From: an uncultured Lachnospiraceae bacterium
GTDB taxonomy: Bacteria; Bacillota; Clostridia; Lachnospirales; Lachnospiraceae
DNA: 64,000 nucleotides
Reading direction: 5' to 3'
Assembly: GCA_947631505.1 (NCBI GenBank)
Contig: CANRLR010000006.1
Span: forward strand, 62,001 to 126,000
Shown: positions 6,548 to 16,214 of the stretch, one piece after another
How positions within the stretch are numbered: position 1 is the stretch's first letter
How the letters are laid out: each line of letters begins with the position of its first letter
Notes under the pieces: generated by a model
What the model was told of the DNA's origin: nothing
What the model saw: the letters and a program-made list of their open reading frames with translations, nothing else
Database searches by the model: none
Position numbers and translations under genes: made by a program

Positions 6548-7597
6548 TTACCTCTCATATGCCAGTTCAATCAACTGATTCAATAATTCCGCCTTTTCCA
6601 TTCCCATTGCTTTCCAGAGCATTGGGTACATACTAATATCAGTGAATCCCGGCATTGTATTAATCTCATTAAAAATTACTTCATTCGTATCCTGTTCCAC
6701 AAAAAAATCTACACGGGATAAGCCGTAACCGCCGACTGCTTTAAAAATGGCAATGGCATTGTTCCTTACTTTTTCCTTTACCTCTTCCGGCAGGTCCGGA
6801 TCAATGACTGTTTCGGATTCCGCATTGTTGTATTTGGCATCAAAGTCATAAAACTCTGCTGCCGCCAAAATCTCACCCACCATCGATGCCTTTACCTTTT
6901 CTCCACCAAGCACGGCACACTCAATCTCACGTCCGGTAATGCTCTCCTCAATTAATACCCGGTAGTCATGCTGCTTGGCTATTTGAATCGCTTCTTTTAA
7001 TTCCTCCTGATTATGTGCTTTACTGACACCCTGTGAAGAACCGGCATTTGATGGTTTTACAAACACCGGATAACCAAGTTTTTCCTCCACTTCTGCTATT
7101 GTAGCTTCGATCTGGGAATTATCTCTGGCTGTATCCGTCACATAATCTGCCTGACGTACACCAACACGGTCAGCAAAAATTTTAGTAGATATTTTATCCA
7201 TGCCTGCCGCCGATGCCAGTACACCGCAGCCTACATATGGAATCCGGGACAATTCCAGTAATCCCTGAATCGTTCCGTCCTCTCCATACAATCCGTGGAG
7301 AACAGGAAACACCACATCAATATGCTGGATCTTAATCGTCCCATCCATTATTTTTAACAGACCATGGTGACTATGATCCGGCGAAATCACAGCGGTCTGT
7401 CTGCTCTCTCTCCAGCTTCCGTCACGAATGCTCTCAATCGTGTCGGCAAGAAGCCACTGTCCTTGTTTCGTAATACCAATCATATGTATATCATATTTTT
7501 CTGTATCCAATCCGTCCATTACATTGGCCGCAGAAACACAAGAAACGTCATGTTCCGAAGACTGTCCGCCAAAAATAACAGCAATTTGCTTTTTCAT
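6548..7597 (-). CDS. ddl: D-alanine--D-alanine ligase
   Basis: The 349-aa ATP-grasp enzyme makes the D-Ala-D-Ala dipeptide. It shows the N-terminal IAVIFGGQSSEHDVSC motif, the HGLYGEDGTIQGLLE substrate loop, the ATP-grasp motif VKPSNAGSSQGVSK (about 180-193), and the C-terminal RVDFFVEQDTNEVIFNEIN with magnesium ligands. The length is normal. GGGAGG lies upstream of the ATG at 7597. It heads the ddl, DUF1934, dapF group; 132 bp separate it from spoIIR upstream. D-Ala versus D-Lac preference cannot be decided by eye. Confidence 0.96.
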   Translation of the reverse strand: MKKQIAVIFGGQSSEHDVSCVSAANVMDGLDTEKYDIHMIGITKQGQWLLADTIESIRDGSWRESRQTAVISPDHSHHGLLKIMDGTIKIQHIDVVFPVLHGLYGEDGTIQGLLELSRIPYVGCGVLASAAGMDKISTKIFADRVGVRQADYVTDTARDNSQIEATIAEVEEKLGYPVFVKPSNAGSSQGVSKAHNQEELKEAIQIAKQHDYRVLIEESITGREIECAVLGGEKVKASMVGEILAAAEFYDFDAKYNNAESETVIDPDLPEEVKEKVRNNAIAIFKAVGGYGLSRVDFFVEQDTNEVIFNEINTMPGFTDISMYPMLWKAMGMEKAELLNQLIELAYER

Positions 7598-7729
7598 ACT
7601 GTAAGACCTCCCGCGATAAGTATCACTTTTACTTTACCATGGCAAGATAACAAATTCAAGTAGCTTCCTCGTTTTTATTCAGAACTTTTCGCCCGGAATG
7701 TCTATCTCTGTCATACTATCATGTCAGGG

Positions 7730-8362
7730 TCAAAAGGTATTATGCAGCCATTCCCAGATTTTAGAAGAATAAGTTACATTTTCACCGCCGGCAAGCAGCA
7801 TTTCATATTCTTCATTTGTCAAAGTTTCTTTCAGCTTTTCTTTCGATTCATCCGGTACGATCTGATACGTGGAATCTACAAAGCAAAGGGTAGGATACAT
7901 GACACACCACCAGTTCCGTCCATTGCTTTTTCCAATTTTTACACGCAGTGCCTCATAGTCTCCGGCAGGAAATGTTAAATCCCCGTATTCCTTAATCGGA
8001 AAATAACTTTCTCCTAAAGAAGCTTCCACCTCATAGGAATACCCTTCCATCTGCATTTTTTCTTTCGCAATTTCTTCAATATCCGGTATATGCTCTCTTA
8101 TTACCTGACGTGCATCCCCAACGGAATCAGCACGGCTCATCTCTCCCCGCAAATACGTAACAATCGTTTCTTTTACCTTCATTTTTAACTGCTGGTCTTC
8201 TTCGGAATCACTGTTCGCAATGACATGAAGCCTTATTATCTCATCTGCCACCGCTTGCTGACGTTTTTTCTCTGCCGCCGTTTCTCCATATAAATGCATT
8301 AACACACCGGTCACTGCCAATCCCAGTACGATCAGTCCCGTTGTTATTATTTTTCTTTTCAC
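7730..8362 (-). CDS. spoIIR: Stage II sporulation protein R
   Basis: The 210-aa protein has an N-terminal signal/anchor (residues 4-24) and the SpoIIR core: IIRLHVIANSDSEEDQQLK (about 42-60), then the Gly/Tyr-rich segment FPIKEYGDLTFPAGDYEALR and WWCVMYPTLCFVD. In Bacillus the forespore secretes SpoIIR to trigger processing of pro-sigma-E in the mother cell. The start is GTG at 8362 with GGGAGGT ahead. Its presence is direct evidence that the host forms endospores. It is divergent from ispE, with 122 bp between them. Confidence 0.95.
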   Translation of the reverse strand: MKRKIITTGLIVLGLAVTGVLMHLYGETAAEKKRQQAVADEIIRLHVIANSDSEEDQQLKMKVKETIVTYLRGEMSRADSVGDARQVIREHIPDIEEIAKEKMQMEGYSYEVEASLGESYFPIKEYGDLTFPAGDYEALRVKIGKSNGRNWWCVMYPTLCFVDSTYQIVPDESKEKLKETLTNEEYEMLLAGGENVTYSSKIWEWLHNTF

Positions 8363-8484
8363 TTTTTTGACCTCCCATTTTTCTCAAATTGATTTCCTAA
8401 TGTAATCATGGACAGGTTTCTAAAATTTTATTCATTTCTTTTTCATTCTGTGTTATACTTTTTAATAAATTAGGAGGGATTTCT

Positions 8485-9348
8485 ATGGACTCAATTTGGA
8501 TTAACGCACCGGCAAAAATAAATATCGGACTGGATGTACTTCGCCGCAGAGAGGATGGCTATCACGAAGTAAAAATGATTATGCAGAGCATCCGGCTTTT
8601 TGACCGGCTTACCTTGACAAAATCTGCAGAACCGGGAATCCGTCTGCAAACCAATCTGCATTTCCTGCCCGTGAATGAGGACAACCTTGTATACCGCAGT
8701 GCCAAAATGCTGATGGACGAATTCGGAATTAAAGAGGGAGTGGACATTCAGTTAGAGAAACGTATCCCGGTTGCCGCCGGAATGGCAGGAGGAAGTACCG
8801 ATGCCGCTTCCTGTATGCTGGCTCTCAATAACCTGTTCGAACTGGGTCTTACCAAACGTCAGCTCATGAAACGAGGGGTAAAATTAGGTGCCGACATTCC
8901 CTATTGTGTTCTGAAGGGAACAGTTTTATCCGAGGGAATCGGAGAACTCTTATCCACGATTCCCAAAATGCCGGACTGTCATATTCTCATTTGCAAACCG
9001 GGAATCCACGTATCGACCAAATTTGTATATACAAACTTAGTTCTGGATGAAAATACCCCTCATCCTGACATTGATTCCATGATTGATGCCATGAGAAAAA
9101 AAGATCTGCATGGATTGTGCAGCCGGCTCGGCAATGTACTGGAAACGGTAACGATTCCTGCCCATCCGGAAATTGATGTCATTAAGAAATGTATGATGGA
9201 AAATGGTGCCCTCGGCTCTCTTATGAGCGGAAGCGGTCCGACTGTATTCGGAATCTATGATGATCTGGATAAAGCAAAAGCGGCAAAAGAAAAATGCCGG
9301 GCACTTCCTTATCACTGCTTTGTTTTTGTAACAGATCTGTACCGGTAA
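8485..9348 (+). CDS. ispE: 4-diphosphocytidyl-2-C-methyl-D-erythritol kinase
   Basis: The 287-aa GHMP kinase carries out the ATP-dependent step of the MEP isoprenoid pathway. It has APAKINIGLDVLRRREDGYHEV at the start, the ATP loop PVAAGMAGGSTDAA (about 94-107), LGADIPYC (about 135-142) and the C-terminal SGSGPTVFG. The length is normal. AGGAGGG lies before the ATG, and a TATACT box at 8454-8459 may be its -10. No neighbouring gene belongs to the same pathway. Confidence 0.96.
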   Translation: MDSIWINAPAKINIGLDVLRRREDGYHEVKMIMQSIRLFDRLTLTKSAEPGIRLQTNLHFLPVNEDNLVYRSAKMLMDEFGIKEGVDIQLEKRIPVAAGMAGGSTDAASCMLALNNLFELGLTKRQLMKRGVKLGADIPYCVLKGTVLSEGIGELLSTIPKMPDCHILICKPGIHVSTKFVYTNLVLDENTPHPDIDSMIDAMRKKDLHGLCSRLGNVLETVTIPAHPEIDVIKKCMMENGALGSLMSGSGPTVFGIYDDLDKAKAAKEKCRALPYHCFVFVTDLYR

Positions 9349-9379
9349 CAAAGCTTCTTAGAAAAATTTGGTACAAAGG

Positions 9380-9407
9380 TAAAGTTTTTTCTACAACTGA
9401 CCGATAT
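9380..9407 (+). promoter_or_regulatory. Sigma-D (flagellar, sigma-28) type promoter
   Basis: TAAA (9380-9383), a 16-nt spacer, then ACCGATAT (9400-9407) matches the Bacillus sigma-D consensus (TAAA-N14-16-GCCGATAT) at all but one position. It lies 57 bp before the ATG at 9464, a sensible distance. It implies that the next gene is expressed with the late flagellar/chemotaxis regulon. Confidence 0.7.
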
Positions 9408-9463
9408 AACTGTTAGAGTATCATTTATTGATTCATGAAAATACCATTAAAGGAGGAATTACA

Positions 9464-10054
9464 ATGAGTGTAAATGGAGTTACAGGTGTAGGTGCAACTG
9501 CTTATACAACAGCAACGACCGCTCCAAAACAAGCGGAAACAGCAGCAGAAAAAACAACAGCCAAAGCAGAAGATACTGGTGTTGTTTATGAACCATCTAC
9601 CGATGCTAAGGACAGCAAAAAGATTACAGACTATTCTTCCATCGTGGCAAATATGAAGCAGGAACTTTCCAGCAAGAATACCCAGTTACAGAACTTAGTC
9701 AATGAGTTGCTCGGCAAACAGGCTACTAAATATACATCTCTTGCTGATTTGTTTAAAAATGTTACTGCTGATCCAGCCACGATTGCACAGGCTCAAAAGG
9801 ACATTGGTGAAGATGGCTATTGGGGTGTAGAACAGACAAGTGACCGTCTTGTATCTATGGCACAGGCTTTAAGCGGTGGAGATGCTTCCAAAGCAGATGA
9901 AATGATTGCAGCAATTGAAAAAGGATTTAAACAGGCTACTCAGGCATGGGGAGATGACCTTCCGGACATTTGCCGCCAAACAGTAGATGCAGCAACTGAA
10001 AAGCTCAATAAATGGAAAGCAAGTTTAAATTCAAGTGAAGTAATTGAGCAGTAA
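9464..10054 (+). CDS. DUF5610-like protein, probably of the flagellar regulon
   Basis: The 196-aa protein starts at the ATG at 9464, chosen by AAAGGAGGA eight bases upstream. The N-terminal 45 residues are low-complexity Ala/Thr-rich (MSVNGVTGVGATAYTTATTA) with no signal peptide. The C-terminal half is helical, with YWGVEQTSDRLVSMAQALSG (about 123-142), then IEKGFKQATQAWGDDLPDI and TVDAATEKLNKW, which resembles the DUF5610 core (GF.qA...G.LPdis..T.d...e.ld.w). A sigma-D promoter directly upstream suggests co-expression with motility genes. The function is unknown; flagellin- or hook-like export without a cleaved signal is possible. A strong terminator follows. Confidence 0.7.
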   Translation: MSVNGVTGVGATAYTTATTAPKQAETAAEKTTAKAEDTGVVYEPSTDAKDSKKITDYSSIVANMKQELSSKNTQLQNLVNELLGKQATKYTSLADLFKNVTADPATIAQAQKDIGEDGYWGVEQTSDRLVSMAQALSGGDASKADEMIAAIEKGFKQATQAWGDDLPDICRQTVDAATEKLNKWKASLNSSEVIEQ

Positions 10055-10075
10055 TTTTTATGATGTCAAAGTCAA

Positions 10076-10128
10076 AAGGTCAACATTGCACGTGCTTGCA
10101 CGAAAGCAATGTTTGACCTTATTTTTTT
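10076..10128 (+). terminator. Intrinsic terminator
   Basis: AAGGTCAACATTGC (10076-10089) pairs with GCAATGTTTGACCTT (10106-10120) with one bulge, followed by ATTTTTTT. The 16-nt loop holds a second small palindrome (CGTGCTTGCACG). It ends the transcript of the DUF5610-like gene. Confidence 0.85.
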
Positions 10129-10154
10129 GTTATGCTTTTATAAAACGTAATCAA

Positions 10155-11918
10155 CTAGTTCAGTTCATAATACAGCCCTTTCTTTGCCATCAATTCCTCA
10201 TGGGTACCGCTCTCGGCGATTCCCTTATTGGCAATGTACAAAATACGGTCTGAATTCCGAATTGTAGACAACCGGTGCGCAACCATGAACGCCGTTTTAT
10301 TTTGCAGCATCACATCTAATGCCTGTTTTATCAGGTTTTCTGTTTCTGTGTCAATGGAGCTGGTTGCCTCGTCCAAAATTACAATAGACGGATTTTTCAG
10401 AACGATCCGGGCAAAAGAAATCAGCTGTTTTTCTCCTGCGGAAAGCCCTGCACCGCGTTCCTCCAGCATATGATAATACCCGTCCGGGAGCTTGGAAATA
10501 AACGGGTGAGCAAATATTTTCTTTGCCGCCTCAATACATTCCTCATCCGTGGCATCCAGCCGTCCGTAACGTATATTTTCCATAATCGTTCCATGGAAAA
10601 TAAACGGATCCTGCATAAGAACGCCGACTTCCCTGCGAAGAGAATGAAGGGAGACATCCCGCACATCAATACCATCAATCTCTACACTTCCCGATATCAC
10701 ATCATAAAAACGTGTCAGCATATTAATCACGGTTGTCTTTCCTGCCCCCGTAGGTCCGACCAATGCAATCGTTTCCCCCGGATTCACATGAAGGTCAAAA
10801 TGCTCTAAAATCGGATTTCCCTCATCATAGGCGAACGTAACATCTTTGAAATCTACTTTTCCTCGTACATTTTTTAATTCCACCGCATCTTTCTTGTCCT
10901 TAATATCCACCGGATGGTCAATGGTGTCAAAGACCTGCTCTAAATTGGAGCTGACCTGTGCCAACTGCTGAATAATAATCGCAATTTGTGTCAGCGGGCC
11001 GCTGAACTGTGTCATATAAGTAGTAAATGCTACAACAATTCCCGCATCCAGTGTATTGTTCCCGGAAAGCATCAGATACAGACTGAGTCCGTAGAGACAA
11101 AGAGTGCCTGCATTCCAAAAAATCTCGACAATCGGAGTATTTAACTCATTCCGGTATACAATCTTCATCCACTGTTTTACACTGGCATCATGCACCTTGG
11201 CATAAATTTCCTCGCTCAGCTCAGAATGATTATAGCTCTTTACAATTTTTTCTCCCATAATTGTCTCAATCAAAAAAGCGGAGCGGTTCGACAGCTTTGC
11301 ACGATGCCCCGCAAATAATTTGCGGATAGCAAAACGCAGAATGAACACGAGTGCCATCATCGGGATAACAGCAGCAAATACAACGAGCGTGAGCTGCGGA
11401 CTCAGACCAAGCATAAAAAATGTTACAATTATAATTTTCAAAAGATAGGTAAGCAGTAACAAAACATAATTGGTAAAAAAGTTCGCCAGATCATTGACGT
11501 AATCCGTAACCCGTACTACGATCTTACCGTCCGGTTTTGAGTCAAAATAATCAAAGGAAAGTTCCTGTAATTTATAAAAGACATCCTGCCTGACTTTTGC
11601 AATGACATTATGCCCTAAAGTACCCATGAGCCGTTGATGAACAAAGGTAATTCCAATTTCCAGAACCGCAAGGGCAAGCATGCTGCCAATCAACAGTGCA
11701 AGTATCTTATATTCTTCTGTCATAACCACTTCATCAATTACCTTTTTCAAGAGTAATGGCGTAATCATTGCCACAACGGAAGAAAGGGACATCAGGATAA
11801 ACACAACTACAAATGTTTTCGTATAAGGGAATATATAACGCAGTACACGCCCAAACTGGCGGATATCAATTTTGCGTTGAATTTCTTCATCTTGAAAATA
11901 AGTATTTCTTTTTGCCAC
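10155..11918 (-). CDS. ABC exporter half-transporter with canonical ATPase site (BmrD/TM288-like subunit)
   Basis: The 587-aa protein has six transmembrane helices (about residues 35-320) fused to an ATPase domain (about 350-587). Walker A is GPTGAGKTT, the signature is LSAGEKQ, Walker B is IVILDEATSSID with the catalytic Glu present, and the switch His lies in VAHRLSTIRN. It starts three bases after the stop of the partner gene, so the two are coupled. Heterodimeric exporters pair one full and one degenerate site; this subunit carries the intact Walker B Glu. Substrate could be drugs, lipids or peptides. Confidence 0.92.
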   Translation of the reverse strand: MAKRNTYFQDEEIQRKIDIRQFGRVLRYIFPYTKTFVVVFILMSLSSVVAMITPLLLKKVIDEVVMTEEYKILALLIGSMLALAVLEIGITFVHQRLMGTLGHNVIAKVRQDVFYKLQELSFDYFDSKPDGKIVVRVTDYVNDLANFFTNYVLLLLTYLLKIIIVTFFMLGLSPQLTLVVFAAVIPMMALVFILRFAIRKLFAGHRAKLSNRSAFLIETIMGEKIVKSYNHSELSEEIYAKVHDASVKQWMKIVYRNELNTPIVEIFWNAGTLCLYGLSLYLMLSGNNTLDAGIVVAFTTYMTQFSGPLTQIAIIIQQLAQVSSNLEQVFDTIDHPVDIKDKKDAVELKNVRGKVDFKDVTFAYDEGNPILEHFDLHVNPGETIALVGPTGAGKTTVINMLTRFYDVISGSVEIDGIDVRDVSLHSLRREVGVLMQDPFIFHGTIMENIRYGRLDATDEECIEAAKKIFAHPFISKLPDGYYHMLEERGAGLSAGEKQLISFARIVLKNPSIVILDEATSSIDTETENLIKQALDVMLQNKTAFMVAHRLSTIRNSDRILYIANKGIAESGTHEELMAKKGLYYELN

Positions 11919-11921
11919 TTT

Positions 11922-13742
11922 CTACACCTCCTCTGCCTGCAGACTGTCAAAATCAACAACCGAAGCTTTTTGTGCTTCCTGAATGTTATAAACAGAAGCA
12001 AAATGTCCGCCAAGAGCCATTAGCTCATCAAAAGTTCCCCTCTCCACAATTTTTCCATCCAGAAGATAAAGAATCTCATCACAATCCACCACAGAAGAAA
12101 GACGGTGGGCAGAAATAAGAAGTGTTTTATTGGCATAGTATTTCTTTATATCCTCCAATAACCGCTTCTCTGTATCCACATCCAGTGCAGACGTGGAGTC
12201 ATCCAAAATGAGTACCGGAGAGTCCTTTAACAAAGCTCTGGCAATCGAAACACGCTGCTTCTGTCCGCCGGAAATACCAAGACCACGTTCTCCGACAATC
12301 GTTTCATAGCCATCCTCTAATTTCTGAATAAAGCCGTCTGCCTGAGCATGCAGAGCAGCACGAAGAACATAATCTTCATCGACTTCCGGATCCGCATAGG
12401 AAATGTTGGAATCAATGGTATTGCTGAAGAGAAATACATCCTGAAATACGTAGGCGAACTGGTCACGGAGCGATTCCAAGGTATATTCCTTAATATCTGT
12501 CCCATTGATCATAATTTTGCCGTCTGTCATATCATGGACACGTATCAGGGATTCCAAAAGCACACTTTTCCCACTTCCGGTTCCGCCGACAATACCAACC
12601 TTTTTACCGACCGGAATATCAATGGATATATCCTCAAGTATTGTCTGTCCATCTAAGACCATAGAAGCATTCTCGAACTGAATATGAGGGGACGGGTGAC
12701 TTCGGACCGTTTTATCCCCATCCGGGATTTTCGTTTCACAAGCCATGAAGTTCATCATCTTATGTCCGGATACAATTTGCTGCTGCATCTGGAACATCAT
12801 GTTATTAATCATCGTGATATAATTCATGATTTTCAAAATGTAATCTGCACATGCTACCAAAAATCCCACGCGGACATGGCCAGTCATAACTAAAACAGCA
12901 CTGACACCGATACTTCCGATATAGGCAAATTGTTTAATCGCATTAAACACCGCTTCAAAAGTAGCCGATAGTTTTACCTGCTTGATGTAAGAACGTTTCA
13001 GGCATTCATTGGATTCATCAAATTTCTCCTTTTCCCGCTCTTCGTTGGTAAAAGAACGGACAAGACGGACTGCCTCAATATTTTCCTGTACCGCAAGATT
13101 CATTTCACTGTTCCTTGCACGGATTTCACGGAAATTCACAATGGCAAGTTTCTTAAAACGAATCAGTGCCATCAAAAATACCGGTATCATGATAATCGGT
13201 ATTATGAGCAGATATACGTTAATTGTCGCTAACAAAATAGTGGCAATAACAAGGACAAAAATACTGTCAAAAATATTCGGAATAATACGACAGAACATAT
13301 CTTTGAACATAATCGTATCCGAACTTAATATGGTCAGAAGTTCACCCGTATTATACTCGGAAATGGTAGCACTGTCCAACGTCATTAATTTGTGAAAAGC
13401 AGCTACACGCAGATCCGTTTCCAAGCGAAGCCCCAGCTTTTGATTTAATATATTTCTGCTATAAATTAAAATTAATTTCACGGCAAGGAGAATGCCAAAA
13501 ATGATTGCCAGATGGAAAAATAATTCCATCGTATGTATTTCTCCGTATCTGCCATGCAGCATAAAGGAAAAGATGTTATCATCCTGAATGGTACTTTCCT
13601 TAATTATATAATCTACAAAAAGTGCTGTAATCATCGGCAGAAGCAAATCTGCTGTCATCGCAGCTGCACTCATGATTTTGCCGAGAATTGACCAACCAAG
13701 ATTTCTCTTCCAATAGCGAAATCCAAATTTTAAGACTTCCAT
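11922..13742 (-). CDS. ABC exporter half-transporter with degenerate Walker B (BmrC/TM287-like subunit)
   Basis: The 606-aa protein has six transmembrane helices (about 15-315) plus an ATPase domain. Walker A is GGTGSGKS, the signature is ISGGQKQ, and the switch His lies in SAHRLSSVVD. Walker B reads VLILDDSTSALD, so Asp replaces the catalytic Glu, as in the TM287 subunit of heterodimeric type IV exporters. It is upstream of, and coupled to, the partner at 10155-11918. The asymmetry makes a heterodimer more likely than two homodimers. The ATG at 13742 has GAAAGGAAG ahead. It lies 36 bp after the MacB-like gene and may share its transcript. Confidence 0.92.
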   Translation of the reverse strand: MEVLKFGFRYWKRNLGWSILGKIMSAAAMTADLLLPMITALFVDYIIKESTIQDDNIFSFMLHGRYGEIHTMELFFHLAIIFGILLAVKLILIYSRNILNQKLGLRLETDLRVAAFHKLMTLDSATISEYNTGELLTILSSDTIMFKDMFCRIIPNIFDSIFVLVIATILLATINVYLLIIPIIMIPVFLMALIRFKKLAIVNFREIRARNSEMNLAVQENIEAVRLVRSFTNEEREKEKFDESNECLKRSYIKQVKLSATFEAVFNAIKQFAYIGSIGVSAVLVMTGHVRVGFLVACADYILKIMNYITMINNMMFQMQQQIVSGHKMMNFMACETKIPDGDKTVRSHPSPHIQFENASMVLDGQTILEDISIDIPVGKKVGIVGGTGSGKSVLLESLIRVHDMTDGKIMINGTDIKEYTLESLRDQFAYVFQDVFLFSNTIDSNISYADPEVDEDYVLRAALHAQADGFIQKLEDGYETIVGERGLGISGGQKQRVSIARALLKDSPVLILDDSTSALDVDTEKRLLEDIKKYYANKTLLISAHRLSSVVDCDEILYLLDGKIVERGTFDELMALGGHFASVYNIQEAQKASVVDFDSLQAEEV

Positions 13743-13778
13743 AAAATATTCAACTTCCTTTCTGAAAATTGAGGAATT

Positions 13779-16214
13779 TTATTCTTTTACCGCCAAAGCT
13801 GCCGGAGGCTTTGAAAGAATTCCATATACCGGCATTATACTGATTATCACATGTACGGCATAGATCGCAGCCAACAGTAATAAAATTGACCACCATGGAA
13901 GAATCATAATTATCTGCAGGGATGGAATCGAACTGATGAACTTAATTACACCACTAGTGACCAGCACCGCCGGCAGTGATGTATAACAGGTCATCAGAAT
14001 CATTTCCAGCATATAAGCTTTTAAAATACTTCCTTTAGAAATTCCAATCAGACGGTATACTGTTAATTCTTCACTTCGGGACATTGCATTGGACTTGATT
14101 GTAAAGTAAACCATAATCATGGAAATAATGACAATCGCAAAAGTAATAAGCTGCTTGGCATCCATATCTACCATATACTCTTCTTTGTATGCAGCAACTT
14201 CCTCCTTTGACGGAATTTTCAATTCCAACGAAAATCCCTGTATCTTTCCTTTTCCTAATTTCTCATAATATTTTTTTGTTTCATTGACATTATTACTATA
14301 AATAAGGCAGGTCTTATTTTCCAAAATGGTCATGTTACGAATATCATCACAGCTTTTATCGGACAGAACATAATCCGCATTCATCTCATCCGGAAAAGTT
14401 CCGACAATATCATAAATCGGACTAGCTACTTCATTTCCAAACTGAATTACCGTCTCCCCATCTTCCAGTGCGTCATAAAGACCTTTTCGGACAAGAATTT
14501 CATTCTCTTTCAGCTCAACATCTGTATAACCATCCAGATCTGCAGCTTTCAGCTCCTCTGTACTCGCAATCTCTAATCCATTTATGCCAAGAAGCATATT
14601 CTGGCCGCAGTAAATGCTTGGTTCATTCGTATCACAAATTCCCACAACATTCATAACAACATCCGTTGAGCCAACTGCTATTTTTGTGCCGACATAAGAT
14701 TCCGGTCCGCTGCGAAGGGAAGACACTGCCCCCTTGGATTGGAGGATTCGCTCCACTAACACCAGATCCATTACAATATCGTTTCTCTTCTTTGGCATTT
14801 CACCATATATGATTTTATCCTTGGACAGATGATCCTTGGAAACATAGGAATAATTTTCAATCATCTGCGTCAGATGGTCTAACTGCTCATAGCCGCTGCC
14901 AACAAGGTAAATACTGGAAGACGGTACATAGAATAAGGAACCATTTTTTGAATTTGCCAGATGATTTTCAATATAATCCTGAATCTTTTCCTGATCATCG
15001 TAAGACATACGAAGAGAGGATTTTGCAAAGGTCAAGGAAGTATAATGGGAATCCGTGGCCCGGATCGACGCTTCATCCACCGACACGCTGCTGATAAATT
15101 GTGCCATGGAAATGGAGAGCAGAATCGCTGTCACTAGAAGAATACCGATAACAAAGGCCTGTTTCTTTCCCATCATCTGAATATTTTCCAGTGCCATATG
15201 AAATATCTCCCTGCCCGGCAGTTGGGACTTTCCCTTACTTTTCATCTTTGGAAGCTCATATGTAAAGTTATCAATATCTTCCATTTCAATTTTAGGACGT
15301 TCTTCATCCTTGATCTCTACACCATTTTCTACCCCCTCAATGAGAATATCATATGGCATATTATTTTGGATATAAAGCTTATCATCCTTCCATGCAAGTG
15401 TCAACTCAATTTTTTTGGGTTCCGATTTTTTGCCGGTATATATTTTAAACTCTGCCAGCTCATCCGAAAGCTTGGACTGTTCCATTTCTTTCAGATAAAT
15501 GTTGGCATCATCACTTCGCTCATAAGATTCCAAAGGGGTATTCGGCTCATCCCGAACAACCTTTCCATCACAGATCTCAATAATGCGGTCTGCAAAAAAG
15601 TTTGCAATTCGTTTTTCATGTGATACAAGCAGCACCAAGCACTCTTTTGAAATATTTTTCAAAATACTCATCGTGCGAAGAGTATTCTCTTCATCCAAGT
15701 TTCCTGTCGGCTCATCGGCAAATATTACATCCGGTGATTTAACAAGGGCACGGGCAATCGAAACACGCTGCTGCTGACCACCGGAAAGCTTGGATACCTG
15801 TTTTTTCTTATATTTCGCAATTCCCAGCATTTCCAACACATAGTCAACACGGGCTTCTTTCTCTTCCTCGCTCAGCTCGTAACGGTTAAGGGCAATTTTA
15901 ATATTGTAGGCAACCGAATAGTCCTGCAGCAAATAATAATTTTGGAACACATAATCAAAATGGTCGTTACGAATCGGCTCTATCACTTTTGGCTCATACT
16001 TTTCAATTACCGTGTCATCAAGAGAAATGCTTCCGGCAGAGAATGTGTCAATACCTCCCATCGTATTCAAAAGTGTTGTCTTTCCGGAACCGCTTTCACC
16101 AAGAATACAGACAAGTCCGGTTTCACCAAACTCTAAATTAATGTCATTCAGTACATGCTGTTCATTCCTTTTTCCCTTATTATAGTATTTATTCAGATTT
16201 TTTATTGTAATCAT
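13779..16214 (-). CDS. MacB-like ABC transporter, ATPase fused to FtsX-type permease (gene 2)
   Basis: The 811-aa protein has the ATPase first (residues 1-230: GESGSGKTT Walker A, LSGGQQQR signature, VIFADEPTGNLD Walker B, VSHEK switch). A linker with a beta-rich segment leads to one transmembrane helix (about 345-370), a large extracytoplasmic domain (about 375-670) and three C-terminal helices (FtsX domain, about 690-805). This is the type VII mechanotransmission layout of MacB and of bacteriocin or lantibiotic resistance exporters. It overlaps the upstream paralogue by 4 bp (ATGA). No two-component system of the usual Bce type is adjacent, so the substrate is unknown. Confidence 0.88.
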   Translation of the reverse strand: MITIKNLNKYYNKGKRNEQHVLNDINLEFGETGLVCILGESGSGKTTLLNTMGGIDTFSAGSISLDDTVIEKYEPKVIEPIRNDHFDYVFQNYYLLQDYSVAYNIKIALNRYELSEEEKEARVDYVLEMLGIAKYKKKQVSKLSGGQQQRVSIARALVKSPDVIFADEPTGNLDEENTLRTMSILKNISKECLVLLVSHEKRIANFFADRIIEICDGKVVRDEPNTPLESYERSDDANIYLKEMEQSKLSDELAEFKIYTGKKSEPKKIELTLAWKDDKLYIQNNMPYDILIEGVENGVEIKDEERPKIEMEDIDNFTYELPKMKSKGKSQLPGREIFHMALENIQMMGKKQAFVIGILLVTAILLSISMAQFISSVSVDEASIRATDSHYTSLTFAKSSLRMSYDDQEKIQDYIENHLANSKNGSLFYVPSSSIYLVGSGYEQLDHLTQMIENYSYVSKDHLSKDKIIYGEMPKKRNDIVMDLVLVERILQSKGAVSSLRSGPESYVGTKIAVGSTDVVMNVVGICDTNEPSIYCGQNMLLGINGLEIASTEELKAADLDGYTDVELKENEILVRKGLYDALEDGETVIQFGNEVASPIYDIVGTFPDEMNADYVLSDKSCDDIRNMTILENKTCLIYSNNVNETKKYYEKLGKGKIQGFSLELKIPSKEEVAAYKEEYMVDMDAKQLITFAIVIISMIMVYFTIKSNAMSRSEELTVYRLIGISKGSILKAYMLEMILMTCYTSLPAVLVTSGVIKFISSIPSLQIIMILPWWSILLLLAAIYAVHVIISIMPVYGILSKPPAALAVKE

